Source: Aeromicrobium sp. (GTDB lineage Bacteria > Actinomycetota > Actinomycetes > Propionibacteriales > Nocardioidaceae). Taken from it: 46,079 nt of DNA. The position numbers were made by a program, and so were the translations under genes. This document shows positions 31,310 to 40,754 of the stretch, one piece after another. The stretch's first letter is position 1, and each line of letters begins with the position of its first letter. The notes under the pieces were generated by a model, which made no database searches, was not told the DNA's origin, and worked only from the letters and a program-made list of their open reading frames with translations. The stretch spans positions 1-46,079 of the forward strand of contig JAOPXL010000087.1 of assembly GCA_025965175.1 (NCBI GenBank), read 5' to 3'.

Positions 31310-33223
31310 TCAGACCTCGACGTGGGATCCCAGCATCACGACCCGGTCGCGCGGCAGGTTGAAGTGCTCCGCGGCGTCTGCTGTGACGTGCGAGGTGGCG
31401 ATAAAGAGGCGCTTGCGCCAGGCGGCCATGGCAGGGTTGTCGCCGGCGCGCAGCTCGATACGGGACAGGAAGTAGGTCGCGCCCTCGAGGTCGACCACAC
31501 CCTCAGTCTGCTCGGGGGTCAGCGATCCGAGAGCAGCAGGGAGGTCGGCCTCCTCTGCGTATCCGAATCGGACGATGACACGGGTGATGCCGTCCTGCTC
31601 GTGGCCCAGGGAGTCGACTTCGACGCGGTCTGTCGCAGGCACTCTGGGGATGGTCTCGATCTCCACCGTCACGATGACCACGTGCTCGTGGCGGACGCTG
31701 TTGCGCTCGACGTTCGCGCGCAGCGCGAGGGGAGTCGTCGTCCCGCGGTTGAGGAAGATGGCCGTGCCGGGGACGATGAGCGGTCCGTCGGGGCCGGTGT
31801 CGAGCTCGTCGATGAAGTCACGGAGCGGCCCCTCGAGCTCCTCACGACGCGTCGTGACGAGCACGCGACCACGCTGCCAGGTGATCATCACCGTGAACGC
31901 GGTCAGGGCGATGACCAGCGGCAGCCAGGCGCCGTGGACCAGCTTGGTCAGGTTGGCGGCGATCAGCAGCGCGTCCAGGGCGAGCAGCGGCACGGCGGCC
32001 AGCGACAACAACCAGGTCGGCGTGGACCAGGTGCGGTGTGCGACGTAGAAGAACAGGATCGTGGTGATCGTGATCGTTCCGGTGACGGCCATGCCGAAGG
32101 CGTACGCCAGTGCTGCCGAGGTCCGGAAGGCGAAGACGAGGGTGAGCACCGACACCAGGAGAATCCAGTTGACCGAGGGGACGTAGATCTGTCCGTGGGA
32201 GGACCTGGATGTGTGCAGGATGCGCAGACGCGGAAGGTAACCGAGCTGTGCGGCCTGGGACGTGACGGAGAACGCGCCGGTGATCACGGCCTGTGCCGCG
32301 ATGACGGTGGCCCCAGTCGCGAGCACGATCATCGGGATCCGCCCCCACTCCGGCGTCAGCAGGAAGAACGGGGCGCTGATGTTGTCGCGGTCGGCCAGGA
32401 TGAGGGCGCCCTGCCCGAGGTAGCTCAGGGCGCACGCCGGGAAGACCAGCAGGATCCAACCTGTCGCGATGGGCCTGCGCCCGAAGTGCCCCATGTCGGC
32501 ATACAGCGCCTCCGCGCCGGTCACGGCCAGCACGATCGCGGCCAGGGCGAAGAAGGCGTAGTGGAAGTTGCCCACGAGGAACTCCAGCGCGTAGGTCGGC
32601 GAGACGGCCTTCAGGATGGTTGGGTCCTTCGAGATGCCCCAGGCTCCGCAGGCGCCGATGGCGGTGAACCAGGCGATCATCACCGGGCCGAAGAATCTGC
32701 CGACCACGGCGGTGCCGTGCCGTTGGACCGAGAACAACACGACGATGATGACCGAGGTGACCGGGACGATCCATGGTTCGAAGTCGGGCGCGATCGTCTT
32801 GACGCCCTCGACGGCGGACAGCACGGAGATCGCCGGGGTGATCATGCTGTCACCGAGGAACAAGGCCGCGCCGAAGAGACCGACGCTCGCGAGGACGGCC
32901 GTCGTACCGCGCTTGCCGGTCGTATTCCAGCGGCGAAGGAGCGAGTTGAGCGCCATGATGCCGCCCTCACCGTCATGGTCCACGCGCATCGCCAGCATCA
33001 CGTACGTGATGGTGACGATCAGCGTGACCGACCATAGGATCAACGAAACCACGCCGAGCACGTTGGAGTCGGACACCGGGACCGGGTGCGGGTCCTCGGG
33101 GTTGAACACAGTCTGGATCGTGTAGATCGGACTGGTCCCGATGTCGCCGAAGACGACCCCGAGCGCTCCGACGACCACAGCCAGACGCAGGACGGCGTGT
33201 GACGAGGTACGGGAGGAACTCAC
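31310..33223 (-). CDS. kup: Kup family potassium transporter
   Basis: A 637-residue K+ uptake protein of the KUP/HAK/KT family, a potassium-proton symporter. The family signature GALGVVFGDIGTSPIYTIQTVF is at the N-terminus (in blocks GVVFGDIGTSPIYT). About 12 membrane helices fill the first 450 residues and a cytoplasmic domain follows. Conserved GDSMITPAISVLSAVEG and ALEFLVGNFHYAF are present. The GTG start follows a minus-strand -10 TAGGTT by six bases. It is intact, unlike the stress genes that follow upstream on the same strand. Confidence 0.95.
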   Translation of the reverse strand: MSSSRTSSHAVLRLAVVVGALGVVFGDIGTSPIYTIQTVFNPEDPHPVPVSDSNVLGVVSLILWSVTLIVTITYVMLAMRVDHDGEGGIMALNSLLRRWNTTGKRGTTAVLASVGLFGAALFLGDSMITPAISVLSAVEGVKTIAPDFEPWIVPVTSVIIVVLFSVQRHGTAVVGRFFGPVMIAWFTAIGACGAWGISKDPTILKAVSPTYALEFLVGNFHYAFFALAAIVLAVTGAEALYADMGHFGRRPIATGWILLVFPACALSYLGQGALILADRDNISAPFFLLTPEWGRIPMIVLATGATVIAAQAVITGAFSVTSQAAQLGYLPRLRILHTSRSSHGQIYVPSVNWILLVSVLTLVFAFRTSAALAYAFGMAVTGTITITTILFFYVAHRTWSTPTWLLSLAAVPLLALDALLIAANLTKLVHGAWLPLVIALTAFTVMITWQRGRVLVTTRREELEGPLRDFIDELDTGPDGPLIVPGTAIFLNRGTTTPLALRANVERNSVRHEHVVIVTVEIETIPRVPATDRVEVDSLGHEQDGITRVIVRFGYAEEADLPAALGSLTPEQTEGVVDLEGATYFLSRIELRAGDNPAMAAWRKRLFIATSHVTADAAEHFNLPRDRVVMLGSHVEV

Positions 33224-33849
33224 GCGACCAACCTACGGGTTGGTGGGCATGCCTGCGCGGGCCTTGGAAGACCAGCAACTGCCATCACGGCATGCGCGCT
33301 CTCGACGACGTACCCACGCCTCCCGCTGACACCCGGAAGACGGTCAGGGGCCAGACCTGCGTCGCCTGGTTCGACGAGCGTTCATGCGCAACTGCGTGCG
33401 CGTGACCCCGGGAGCGTCGGGTGAGTCAGCCTTCGAGCTGTCCGTCACGGCGGGCCCGTCCTCGAATTCCGGCGGGGGAGAGTTCGTGGCCATGATCGAA
33501 ACCATCCTTGCGTTGTTGGAAGGTGTCAAGGTCTCCTGAGCAGTCCTTCGTTCGGGTTTGGCCCGCCAACGAACGGCGGAGCGTCGCGGCCGAGTCGCCG
33601 GTAGGTGCAAGCCCAAGGTCGAGCGCGGGCCTGGTTCGGCTGTGGGTCCAACGATGGGCGACGACAAGCACTTGAGTGGGATAGGGGCGGACGTAGTGGA
33701 AGAATGACTGCGGGGCAGACGCCGGTGAGGCTAGCGCTCGGACCGGGGCGACAAGGTGCTGGCGGTCGCGCCTGTCCTGACCGCGGTGGCCAGGAGTGGC
33801 GCGAAGACAGAGGGAGCGGGTTCGGCACGATGGGCACTGCCATCGTTCG
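33224..33849. other. Gap between kup and slipin genes with no confident gene
   Basis: Apart from the -10 hexamer TAGGTT of kup (33235-33230, minus strand), I see no clear gene or repeat in these 626 bases. A short minus-strand frame at 33344-33493 is listed separately with low confidence. Reading frames elsewhere in the gap have the composition of non-coding frames. Confidence 0.5.
33344..33493 (-). CDS. Possible small Arg-rich protein
   Basis: A 49-residue frame beginning MATNSPPPEFEDGPAV and ending in an Arg-rich tail (RMNARRTRRRRSGP). AAGGA lies about ten bases upstream, and an alternative ATG is at 33505. Acidic N-terminus and basic C-terminus are plausible for a small DNA- or RNA-associated protein, but I recognise no family and it may be spurious. 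Confidence 0.2.
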   Translation of the reverse strand: MATNSPPPEFEDGPAVTDSSKADSPDAPGVTRTQLRMNARRTRRRRSGP

Positions 33850-34683
33850 TCACGCGCCGTTGCCGAGCACGGAGTCGGGGTGACGATGGACCACGCCCTT
33901 GGTGAGCTCTTCACCTGCTCGGGTCTCGCGCTGGAGGAACGCGCCGAGGTCCCCGATGGTGCTCATCAGTGGAGCAGGGAACACCACCGTGGTGTTCTTG
34001 TCGACGCCGATCTCGAGAAGACTCTGCAGGTTGCGTAGCTGCAGCGCAATGGGGTGGTCCACCATGATGTCGGAAGCGTCCCCGAGCGCGGCAGCGGCAG
34101 CAGCTTCGCCCTCGGCCGCGATGATCTTGGCGCGCTTCTCGCGCTCAGCCTCGGCCTGTCGTGCCATGGCTCGTTTCATGCTTTCGGGGAGCTGGATGTC
34201 CTTGAGCTCGACGAGCGTGACAAGAATTCCCCAGTCGGTGGTCGTCCGGTCCAGGATCTCGCGAATGTTGGCGTTGATCGCGTCGGTCTCGGACAACGCT
34301 TGATCCAGTGTGTGCTGGCCGACGACGTTGCGAAGGGTGGTCTGCGCGATCTGGTTGATCGCGGAAGCGACGTCCTCGATGGCGACGACAGACTTGACTG
34401 CGTCCGTGACCTTGAAATACGCCACGCCTGCCACGTCGATGCTGACATTGTCCTTCGTGATGATGCCCTGGGACTGGATCGGCATCGTCACGACACGCAG
34501 CGAGACCTTCCTGAGCCGGTCGATCACCGGGATGATGAGGGCGAGACCCGGCTCGCGCACCTTGCGCACTCGGCCGAGCCGGAACAGCACACCCTTCTCG
34601 TACTGGTTGATGACACGCAGCGCCGCAGCGATCACGACGATGCACAGCACCACGACGATGATTCCCACGACATAGGGGCCCAT
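33850..34683 (-). CDS. Slipin (SPFH family) membrane protein
   Basis: A 277-residue slipin, related to stomatin. One N-terminal helix (VVGIIVVVLCIVVIAAAL) precedes the SPFH domain: YEKGVLFRLGRVRKVREPGLALIIPVIDRL, DNVSIDVAGVAYFKV and VGQHTLDQALSETDAIN are all diagnostic. A coiled coil follows (ARQAEAEREKRAKIIAAEGEAAAAAALGD, in part). Slipins organise membrane microdomains. The start has GAAGGAG seven bases upstream. It follows the two broken USP genes and probably shared their transcript. No NfeD partner is adjacent. Confidence 0.92.
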   Translation of the reverse strand: MGPYVVGIIVVVLCIVVIAAALRVINQYEKGVLFRLGRVRKVREPGLALIIPVIDRLRKVSLRVVTMPIQSQGIITKDNVSIDVAGVAYFKVTDAVKSVVAIEDVASAINQIAQTTLRNVVGQHTLDQALSETDAINANIREILDRTTTDWGILVTLVELKDIQLPESMKRAMARQAEAEREKRAKIIAAEGEAAAAAALGDASDIMVDHPIALQLRNLQSLLEIGVDKNTTVVFPAPLMSTIGDLGAFLQRETRAGEELTKGVVHRHPDSVLGNGA

Positions 34684-34737
34684 GGCAGTTCTCCTTCGCT
34701 GTCCACTTCCATGGTCTGTGCCAGCGCCCGCGCACGG

Positions 34738-35357
34738 TCAGGGGCGAAGGTCACCGAGGTCCGAGACAAGAACCTCCGCCCGATTGACGCTTGTCGGTCC
34801 GTCCGGGGAGCCGTCAGCTGCCAGCACATAACTGAGCCGCTTCTCGATCCACCGGATGTCGGGGTCCGTTGACGCCCGCAGCGTCTCGAGCGCCGGCAGG
34901 CCCCGCTCGGGATCCGCGGTCCAGGCCGGTCGCCATGAACGGCACGACCACCACCGGGCTCTCGGCGAAGAGCAAGCAGTGCTCGACGGTCTTGCGACCG
35001 TGATGACGCCCCTGGCTGCCGCGGGTGGTCGACCCCAGCACGATGAGCTGGGCATGACGCGAGGCCGCGACCAACGCTGGCCCCGGAAGATTCTGTTCGA
35101 CCTCTCGGACGACCGACGACGCATCGGGGTCCCGGAGCCGCACCTTGCTCGATCACGTGATTGAGCACCTCGGTTGCTTGGGCGTGGGTGGAGCACAACA
35201 ACGGACCGGAGTCGTCCCGGCGATCCTCGGACGGCCAGCAGCTGAGCGCGCGCACGTGCGTCCCGCGGAGCTTCGCCTCACGCAAGGCGAACTCCAGGGC
35301 CGCAACAGACGCTTCTCCGCCATCCAGTCCTACGACGATCGGCGCTGCGTTGGACAT
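34738..35357 (-). pseudogene. Universal stress protein, two frameshifts
   Basis: The opening MSNAAPIVVGLDGGEASVAA is a USP nucleotide-binding start. The first break follows LNHVIEQ (near 35150), after which a second frame reads VRLRDPDASSVVREVEQ, then LIVLGSTTRGSQGR and SPVVVVPFMATGLD. A third frame (from about 34910) gives the tail GLPALETLRASTDPDIRWIEK to SDLGDLRP. Together they make a single-domain USP of about 200 residues. The three frames join neatly, so breakage is recent or artefactual. It overlaps the upstream USP gene by 28 bases. Confidence 0.8.
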
Positions 35358-35928
35358 GGGTGGACTCCCACCGACACGGTCCGGACCGCGTGCAGGGCGC
35401 ATCCCCAGTGGTCGGCCAGCCCGAGGGCCAAGGTGAGGAGTGGACGACTGGCGTTGTAGCCGTGGAGCGCCACGACGACACCCTCGTGCCGTTCGTCGTC
35501 GGCCATCGAGTCCGGCACGGTCATCAAGGGGCAGTGGGTGTGTCGAGCGAGGTGACCTGCCACGGCAGTCGTGAGCAGCCGGTCGTACCAGGTGATGTCG
35601 TCGATCCCGGTGACCAGGAGCCGCGCCGTCTCGACACCTCGACGAGCACCTCCGTGGGCGCGCCGTCGGAGAGAACGTACTCGACTTCCACGGGCTTCTC
35701 GCGCCCGTCGTTGAACGCCCGGGTGGTGTCCAGGATGGTCTGTCCGGCCGTCATGACGTCGCGATACATCGTCTCGCTGAGGAACAGCTCCGCCGCCCCC
35801 GCGGGCACCTGCGCACAATGGACGACGCGCAGAGTCGTCTGCCGGCGCGCTGCTTCCGCCAGCGCGAGCTCGGGCGCTGCGCCCCACTTCCCGCTGTCAC
35901 CGTGGACGACCGGTCGTCTGGCCCTCAT
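35330..35928 (-). pseudogene. Universal stress protein, one frameshift
   Basis: The start MRARRPVVHGDSGKWGAAPE has GAGGAAC upstream. The frame runs through a USP domain to VLVEVS (near 35640), then a second frame continues VETARLLVTGIDDITWYDR to TVPDSMADD. After that a new USP-like strand begins (HEGVVVALHGYNASRPLL) and stops after about 50 residues. The C-terminus therefore looks like the beginning of a second USP domain that has been cut short. The initial VVVGVDGS-type motif is also degenerate (VVHGDSGKWG). Confidence 0.75.
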
Positions 35929-36121
35929 GTGTTGTTCCTCCTCGCCGACGGGATGTCTCAACGATCCCCCTGGGATGCGCGCGCTCGACACGGTCGCGCG
36001 ACCCATCAGGCCGGGGCGTTCGCTCTTGGCGAGACTCGACCTCACCCCATGCCGGCAGCTGCGCGACGAGGAGCTGGCGACAGACTTGCCAGCAGCTCTC
36101 TCGCAATTTGACTAGGCTCCG

Positions 36122-37452
36122 ATGGTGAGCAACTCAGGTGCGGTCGGAAGCGTCGAACGCGTGTTGGCGCAGCCGAGGCAGCTGCACCGGTCGGAGCGGT
36201 CGATGCGGTGGCCCGCGAGCTCGGGTCGGCCTTCGACGCAGTTGCCGTGACGTTCCTCGTCACCGACATGTCTGGACGAGCCATGGTGCGCCTGGCGCAC
36301 GTGCCACGTTCCCGTGCGACCCCAGCCACAGCCCCGGAGCCACTTGCTCAGGGCGAGAGGCGCGGGGACCGGGAGTCGGCGACCGTCGCCGTTCGATGGT
36401 GGGCCCTACGAACAAGCCATGCGCACGCAATCCATCCTGGTGCTGCAGCCCGACCGGGGAGCGGGCAACGACCGCGGCGGCCTGTGGACCGTTGTGGCGC
36501 CGGTCACCGAACGAGGAGAGTCGATCGGGCTGCTTGAGCTCTACCTGCCCGAGGAGCCGCAAAGGGAGGTGATCTCCGAGATCGGGCGGGTCGCCCACCT
36601 GTTGGCCTTCGTCATCATCGCCAATGGCCGACACACCGATCTCTTCGAGTGGGGGCAGCGCAGCCGGGCCTTCAGTCTCTCCGCCGAGATCCAGCAACGG
36701 CTGCTCCCCGAGGCCCGGACCTGCGAGGCGGCAGCCTTCACGCTCGCAGGATGGCTGGAGCCGGCCGCGGACATCGGTGGCGACACCTTCGACTACAGCC
36801 TCGCGCGCGACTCGTTGCACCTGTCACTGACCGATGCGATGGGCCACGGCGTGGACGCGGCGTTGACGGCCAGTGTGTGTCTCGGGGGCCTCAGGGGGCG
36901 CGTCGTCGTGGCCACTCCTTGCTGGAGCAAGCGGCCGAGGCCAACAGCGTCGTTCAGGAGCACACCGTCCGCAGGGGCGACGTCGACTTCGTCACAGGAC
37001 TGATAGGTCGACTGGTGCTGAGCTCCGGCCGTCTGGAGATCGTCAACGCCGGGCACGTCCTGCCGTTCCTGCTGCGAAGGAACCAGCTCACGACCCTGGA
37101 TCTGGAGAGCAGTCCACCGTTCGGGGTCTTCTCGAACAGCGTCTACACCACGACGCTGGTGCCACTCGAACCCGGCGACCGCATCGTCTTCGTCACCGAC
37201 GGCATGCTCGAGCGCAACGTGGCATCCGTCGATCTTCCCAGCGCGATCCGTGAGACCCGGGACCTTCATCCGCGAGAGGTCGTCCGCGCCCTGGCCGATC
37301 GCGCGCTCGCGGCTGCTGGACATGCCCTCCAGGACGACGCGACCCTGCTGTGCCTCGACTGGCACGGCGCAAGCAACCTGCCGCGAACCGCGCTGTCCGG
37401 GGCCGAGCCGGCGCGAGCCAGCACGGGCTCCTCGCCAGACCCGGCGCACTGA
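36122..37452 (+). pseudogene. SpoIIE-type (PP2C) serine phosphatase, three frameshifts
   Basis: Three or four frames join into one protein of about 440 residues. MVSNSGAVGSVERVLAQ (from ATG 36122) shifts near 36171 to VGAVDAVARELGSAFDAVAV. A second shift near 36390 leads to FDGGPYEQAMRTQS, a GAF-like sensor region. The phosphatase domain follows: SLSAEIQQRLLPEA, DIGGDTFDY and TDAMGHGVDAAL. A third shift near 36895 gives AEANSVVQEH, FVTDGMLERN and DDATLLCLDW. All metal-binding aspartates of the PP2C fold are kept. Such RsbU-like phosphatases regulate anti-sigma factor pathways. It is divergent from the two USP genes. Confidence 0.8.
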
Positions 37453-37533
37453 ACCGGGGCGCTGCCATTGGGACGCCCTGTCGCCTCCCTCATGGGCCGG
37501 CTCTATGCTGGGCGCAAAGGGGGAAGAGGACAC

Positions 37534-38061
37534 ATGCGGGTGGGTATGACAATGCTCCTGACGGGTGTCGTGCTCGTCGTGGGCGGATGCGGCGGTTCGG
37601 ACAAGGCGCCCGACGATCAGAAGAACGACAAGTCTGCGGCCACCGCCGCCGGAGGATGGCAGACCGTCACGCTCGGAGCCCTGGAGCTCGACGTGCCGGG
37701 GAGCTGGAAGTCCTCGAGCAAGCCGGGGGCGGACGTCCAGGTCTGGGGCCGGCAGGACCACGGCATCGCCACGCTGGTCGCGACCAGCGACGACACGACC
37801 TCCGAGGCAGAGCTGCAGCAGGCCCGGAAGGACGCCGCCGGCAACGGCATCGAGGTCGGCGAGGCGCGCGAGATCAAGGTCGGCGAGCTCGGCACGGGGT
37901 ACCGGTTCCCCATCACCCTCAAGAACGGTGACGTTCAGGACCAGCTGGTCCTCGCGACCATCGACGGGATCTCGGTCAGCATCCAGGTCGACGACTACGA
38001 CGAGTCGAGCCCCTCGGTGACAGCTGACCGGATGTTCGACAGCCTGAGGCGCCCGTCGTGA
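37534..38061 (+). CDS. Putative lipoprotein, first of three
   Basis: A 175-residue predicted lipoprotein: the signal MRVGMTMLLTGVVLVVGGC has the lipobox VGGC with C19. A charged linker and a compact beta-rich domain follow (WQTVTLGALELDVPGSWK, VTADRMFDSLRRP). The WxxV-LDVPxxW pattern resembles PsbP/LpqN-like lipoprotein domains that contain one amphipathic fold. GAAGAGGA precedes the ATG, and a -10-like TATGCT lies at 37504-37509. It overlaps the next gene (GTGA). Function unknown. Confidence 0.82.
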   Translation: MRVGMTMLLTGVVLVVGGCGGSDKAPDDQKNDKSAATAAGGWQTVTLGALELDVPGSWKSSSKPGADVQVWGRQDHGIATLVATSDDTTSEAELQQARKDAAGNGIEVGEAREIKVGELGTGYRFPITLKNGDVQDQLVLATIDGISVSIQVDDYDESSPSVTADRMFDSLRRPS

Positions 38062-39377
38062 GGGTACGCACATGGGCGGCGGTGGTCAGCCTCTGCGTCG
38101 CACTGGCCTCCTGCGGGGCGTCGAGCGACGGCACCCAGTCGACGGCACCTGAGACGATCGCCCCGCCGAGCGCCACGGCGGTGGAGCAGATGGGCGGACA
38201 GAGCATCACGTACGACGACACGCAGCGGCTCAGCAAGACGTACACGAAGCTGTTGCGCACGAAGGACCGGAACGGCTTCCTGGCGACCTTCGCGCCCGCG
38301 GCCACGGGCGCTCGCAAGCAGATGGGCCAGTGGTTCGACAACCTGCAAAGGCTCGATGCGACCAGTCTCTCCCTGTCGTTCATCAAGGCCACCCGCGCGC
38401 GCGACAGCTCCGGCACGGAGAACCTGGCGGCGGACATGGGGCTGATCCTTCAGATCCCGGGCGTCGACCCGGTGCCGCTTTCGGAGTGGTACTCGTTCAC
38501 GTTCGCACCGAAGACGAGCAAGGGCGAGCTCAAGGTTCTCAGCGTCAAGGGCGCGAGCGCCGACCGATCGACCGGAGAGAAGTACTCGCGCTACTACCGC
38601 CAGGCCTGGGATGACGGCCCCATGGCGGTCGTCCGCGGAAAGCGCGCGGTGCTGATCGGGCCGGCCGCCGACGCACCGTGGATGCGAGCCAACCTTGCTC
38701 GGTTCGACGCCGGCGTGAAGTCGCAGGTCAACCGGGTCGCCAAGGCCGGGATCGAGCTGCCTGCCGGCGCCGCCACGCGGTCGTGGCTCTTCACGATCCA
38801 GTCGCCCAGCGTCAAGGACGTGTTCGACTACCTCGGTGGCAAGGTCGATCGCACCGAGGCGCACTTCGCCGGGTTCACCCAGGCCATGTACGCAGCCGAT
38901 GCCGAGTCCGGGGTGTTCGACCGCGGCCGCGTCGCCACCTCGCGCATCGTGATCGCGCGCGAGGCCATGAACGACCCCGGGCTCGACGGGACCATCCGCC
39001 ACGAGATGACGCACGCGGTCGAGCAGAGCTGGCAGGGCGAGTCGGACCGAGCACCGGCCTGGATCGTCGAGGGCCTCGCGGTCTTCCTCCAGCAGCCGTC
39101 GACCGCCGAGGTGGTCTTCCGCACGAGGTCGGGCCTGGCATACCTGCGCAAGGCGAAGACGATGCCCGACAGGGACTTCTACGAGGGCAACGACGAAGCG
39201 GTCGGCTCGCACTACGGCGCCGGATACCTCGGGGTCGCCTATCTCGCGGACCGCATGGGCGAGAAGAAGCTGCTCACCACGATCCGGGAGCTGGAGAACA
39301 CCAGCGCCCCGTTGGAGGAAGTGTTCGGCATGGACGAGATGCAGATCGCGAAGGGGGCCATCGCATGGGCATCGTGA
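38058..39377 (+). CDS. Lipoprotein with a gluzincin-type zinc peptidase domain
   Basis: A 439-residue predicted lipoprotein (lipobox LASC, C19). The middle region (about 50-190) is an NTF2-like or similar alpha/beta domain. The C-terminal domain has the zinc site H315-E316-M-T-H319 with a downstream E338 in WIVEGLAVFL, the gluzincin arrangement of extracellular metallopeptidases. YGAGYLGVAYLADRMG near the end matches family members that act on the cell surface. The GTG start overlaps the previous stop, and its 3' end overlaps the next gene by 13 bases. Substrate unknown. Confidence 0.82.
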   Translation: MRVRTWAAVVSLCVALASCGASSDGTQSTAPETIAPPSATAVEQMGGQSITYDDTQRLSKTYTKLLRTKDRNGFLATFAPAATGARKQMGQWFDNLQRLDATSLSLSFIKATRARDSSGTENLAADMGLILQIPGVDPVPLSEWYSFTFAPKTSKGELKVLSVKGASADRSTGEKYSRYYRQAWDDGPMAVVRGKRAVLIGPAADAPWMRANLARFDAGVKSQVNRVAKAGIELPAGAATRSWLFTIQSPSVKDVFDYLGGKVDRTEAHFAGFTQAMYAADAESGVFDRGRVATSRIVIAREAMNDPGLDGTIRHEMTHAVEQSWQGESDRAPAWIVEGLAVFLQQPSTAEVVFRTRSGLAYLRKAKTMPDRDFYEGNDEAVGSHYGAGYLGVAYLADRMGEKKLLTTIRELENTSAPLEEVFGMDEMQIAKGAIAWAS

Positions 39378-40735
39378 CCAGAGCCCGTCGCCGCGGGCTC
39401 GGTGTCCTGGCGGCCGTCCTGTTGTCCGTCTCGTTGACGGCGTGCGGTGGCGGCGAGATCTCCGACAAGAAGGTCGACAGCACCGCCGATCCGGTGCGCT
39501 GGCCGCGTTACTGGGCGACGGACGAGCAGGCGGAGACCGGTTCGCAGGACGTCGCGGGCACGGGCTACTTCGCCGGCTACGACGACGCTGCGGTGGTCTA
39601 CAACGGCCAGGACGTGGTGCGGTTCCTCGACCCCGCGACGGGCAAAACCAATCATCCCGCCGTGACGATCAAGAGTCCCGAGATCGTCTGCGGCGCACAG
39701 CCCCGCCGGCAGATCGAGAACCATCGGGCGCTGCTGCTCGAGGGCGTCGAGGGTGAGTCCTGCAAAGAGTTGGTCGCGTACGACACCCAGACGGGCAAGG
39801 AGGCGTGGGACTTCGGCTTCCCCGAAGGCGGCCACGGGACCCTCACGACGGACCAGCGCGACGGCACCGTCCTGTTCGCATCGGGTGACGGATACCTCGT
39901 CGGTCTCGATGCCGCCTCTGGTGACGTCGCCTGGAAGTCGACGGCCGCGGACTATGTCCTGGCCGGCAAGTCCGCCAAGGTCACCGGCTGCTCGACCAGC
40001 GCGGCCCTGGCCGCGGACCGCCCGGTGATCATCGCGAGCCTCTCCTGCTCCGCGCCATCGCCGCAGGGCGGAGTCTGGGGCATCGACCTCGCGACCGGCA
40101 AGGAGCTGTGGCACGACGACTCGTCCTCAGTGTCACCGGACGCGGACCCGCACCCCATCGACGGTCGGCTGCTCATGCAGCGCGAGAAGGGCGCCGCGTG
40201 GGTCTCGTCGAAGAGCGGCAAGATCACGAAGCTGGCGATCAAGCCCGCGACCCAACGCCTGGAGCAGGTGAAGGCGCCGTTCGCTCCCTGCGACGACATG
40301 CAGGGCGGGTCGAGGGGCTCTCCGAACGACACGTCCTGCATCTGGTCGAACGGCAAGACGCTTGTGCTGGCGACCACGATGACGTACAAGAACCAGTTCG
40401 GCATGCAGCTGGAGGGTCTCGACCCCGCGTCCGCGAAGTCGCTCTGGACGTGGAAGAAGGTGGGGGAGTACGACCCGGACAAGCACGAGTTCAGCAACGG
40501 CTTCGCCCCGATCGGGTTCACCGAGGACGGCAAGGAGTTCCGGGTCATCTCCAACCAGGAGACCGTGCTGCGATTCTCGGCGAAGGACGGCAACGTCGTC
40601 GGCAGGGGAACGCTGGCGCCCGGCATGAACCTCGTCCAGCTCGGGGTCTCGGGCCCGGGATTCCTCCTGCTGCGACGCCAGGGCGGCATCCTCGACGCGA
40701 AGTCGGGGCTGTCGTACTACCGGACCGAGTCCTGA
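39365..40735 (+). CDS. Lipoprotein with PQQ-like beta-propeller
   Basis: A 456-residue predicted lipoprotein (lipobox LTAC, C27). The rest is a quinoprotein-like beta-propeller. Repeat blades show the usual strand pattern, such as VVRFLDPATGKT, ELVAYDTQTGKEAWDFGF, YLVGLDAASGDVAWKS, VWGIDLATGKELWH and GLDPASAKSLWTWK. Six cysteines may form disulfides. Such propellers usually bind proteins rather than PQQ. Together with the two upstream genes it makes an operon of surface lipoproteins. Confidence 0.82.
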   Translation: MGIVTRARRRGLGVLAAVLLSVSLTACGGGEISDKKVDSTADPVRWPRYWATDEQAETGSQDVAGTGYFAGYDDAAVVYNGQDVVRFLDPATGKTNHPAVTIKSPEIVCGAQPRRQIENHRALLLEGVEGESCKELVAYDTQTGKEAWDFGFPEGGHGTLTTDQRDGTVLFASGDGYLVGLDAASGDVAWKSTAADYVLAGKSAKVTGCSTSAALAADRPVIIASLSCSAPSPQGGVWGIDLATGKELWHDDSSSVSPDADPHPIDGRLLMQREKGAAWVSSKSGKITKLAIKPATQRLEQVKAPFAPCDDMQGGSRGSPNDTSCIWSNGKTLVLATTMTYKNQFGMQLEGLDPASAKSLWTWKKVGEYDPDKHEFSNGFAPIGFTEDGKEFRVISNQETVLRFSAKDGNVVGRGTLAPGMNLVQLGVSGPGFLLLRRQGGILDAKSGLSYYRTES

Positions 40736-40754
40736 ACCACTCCGGAGCGGTGCA

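Noticed and set aside
33224-33430. A possible c-di-AMP riboswitch upstream of kup, as seen with K+ transporters elsewhere.
   Set aside because: Only a short GTCAGC-like fragment is present; the other conserved blocks are missing, and the start looks leaderless.
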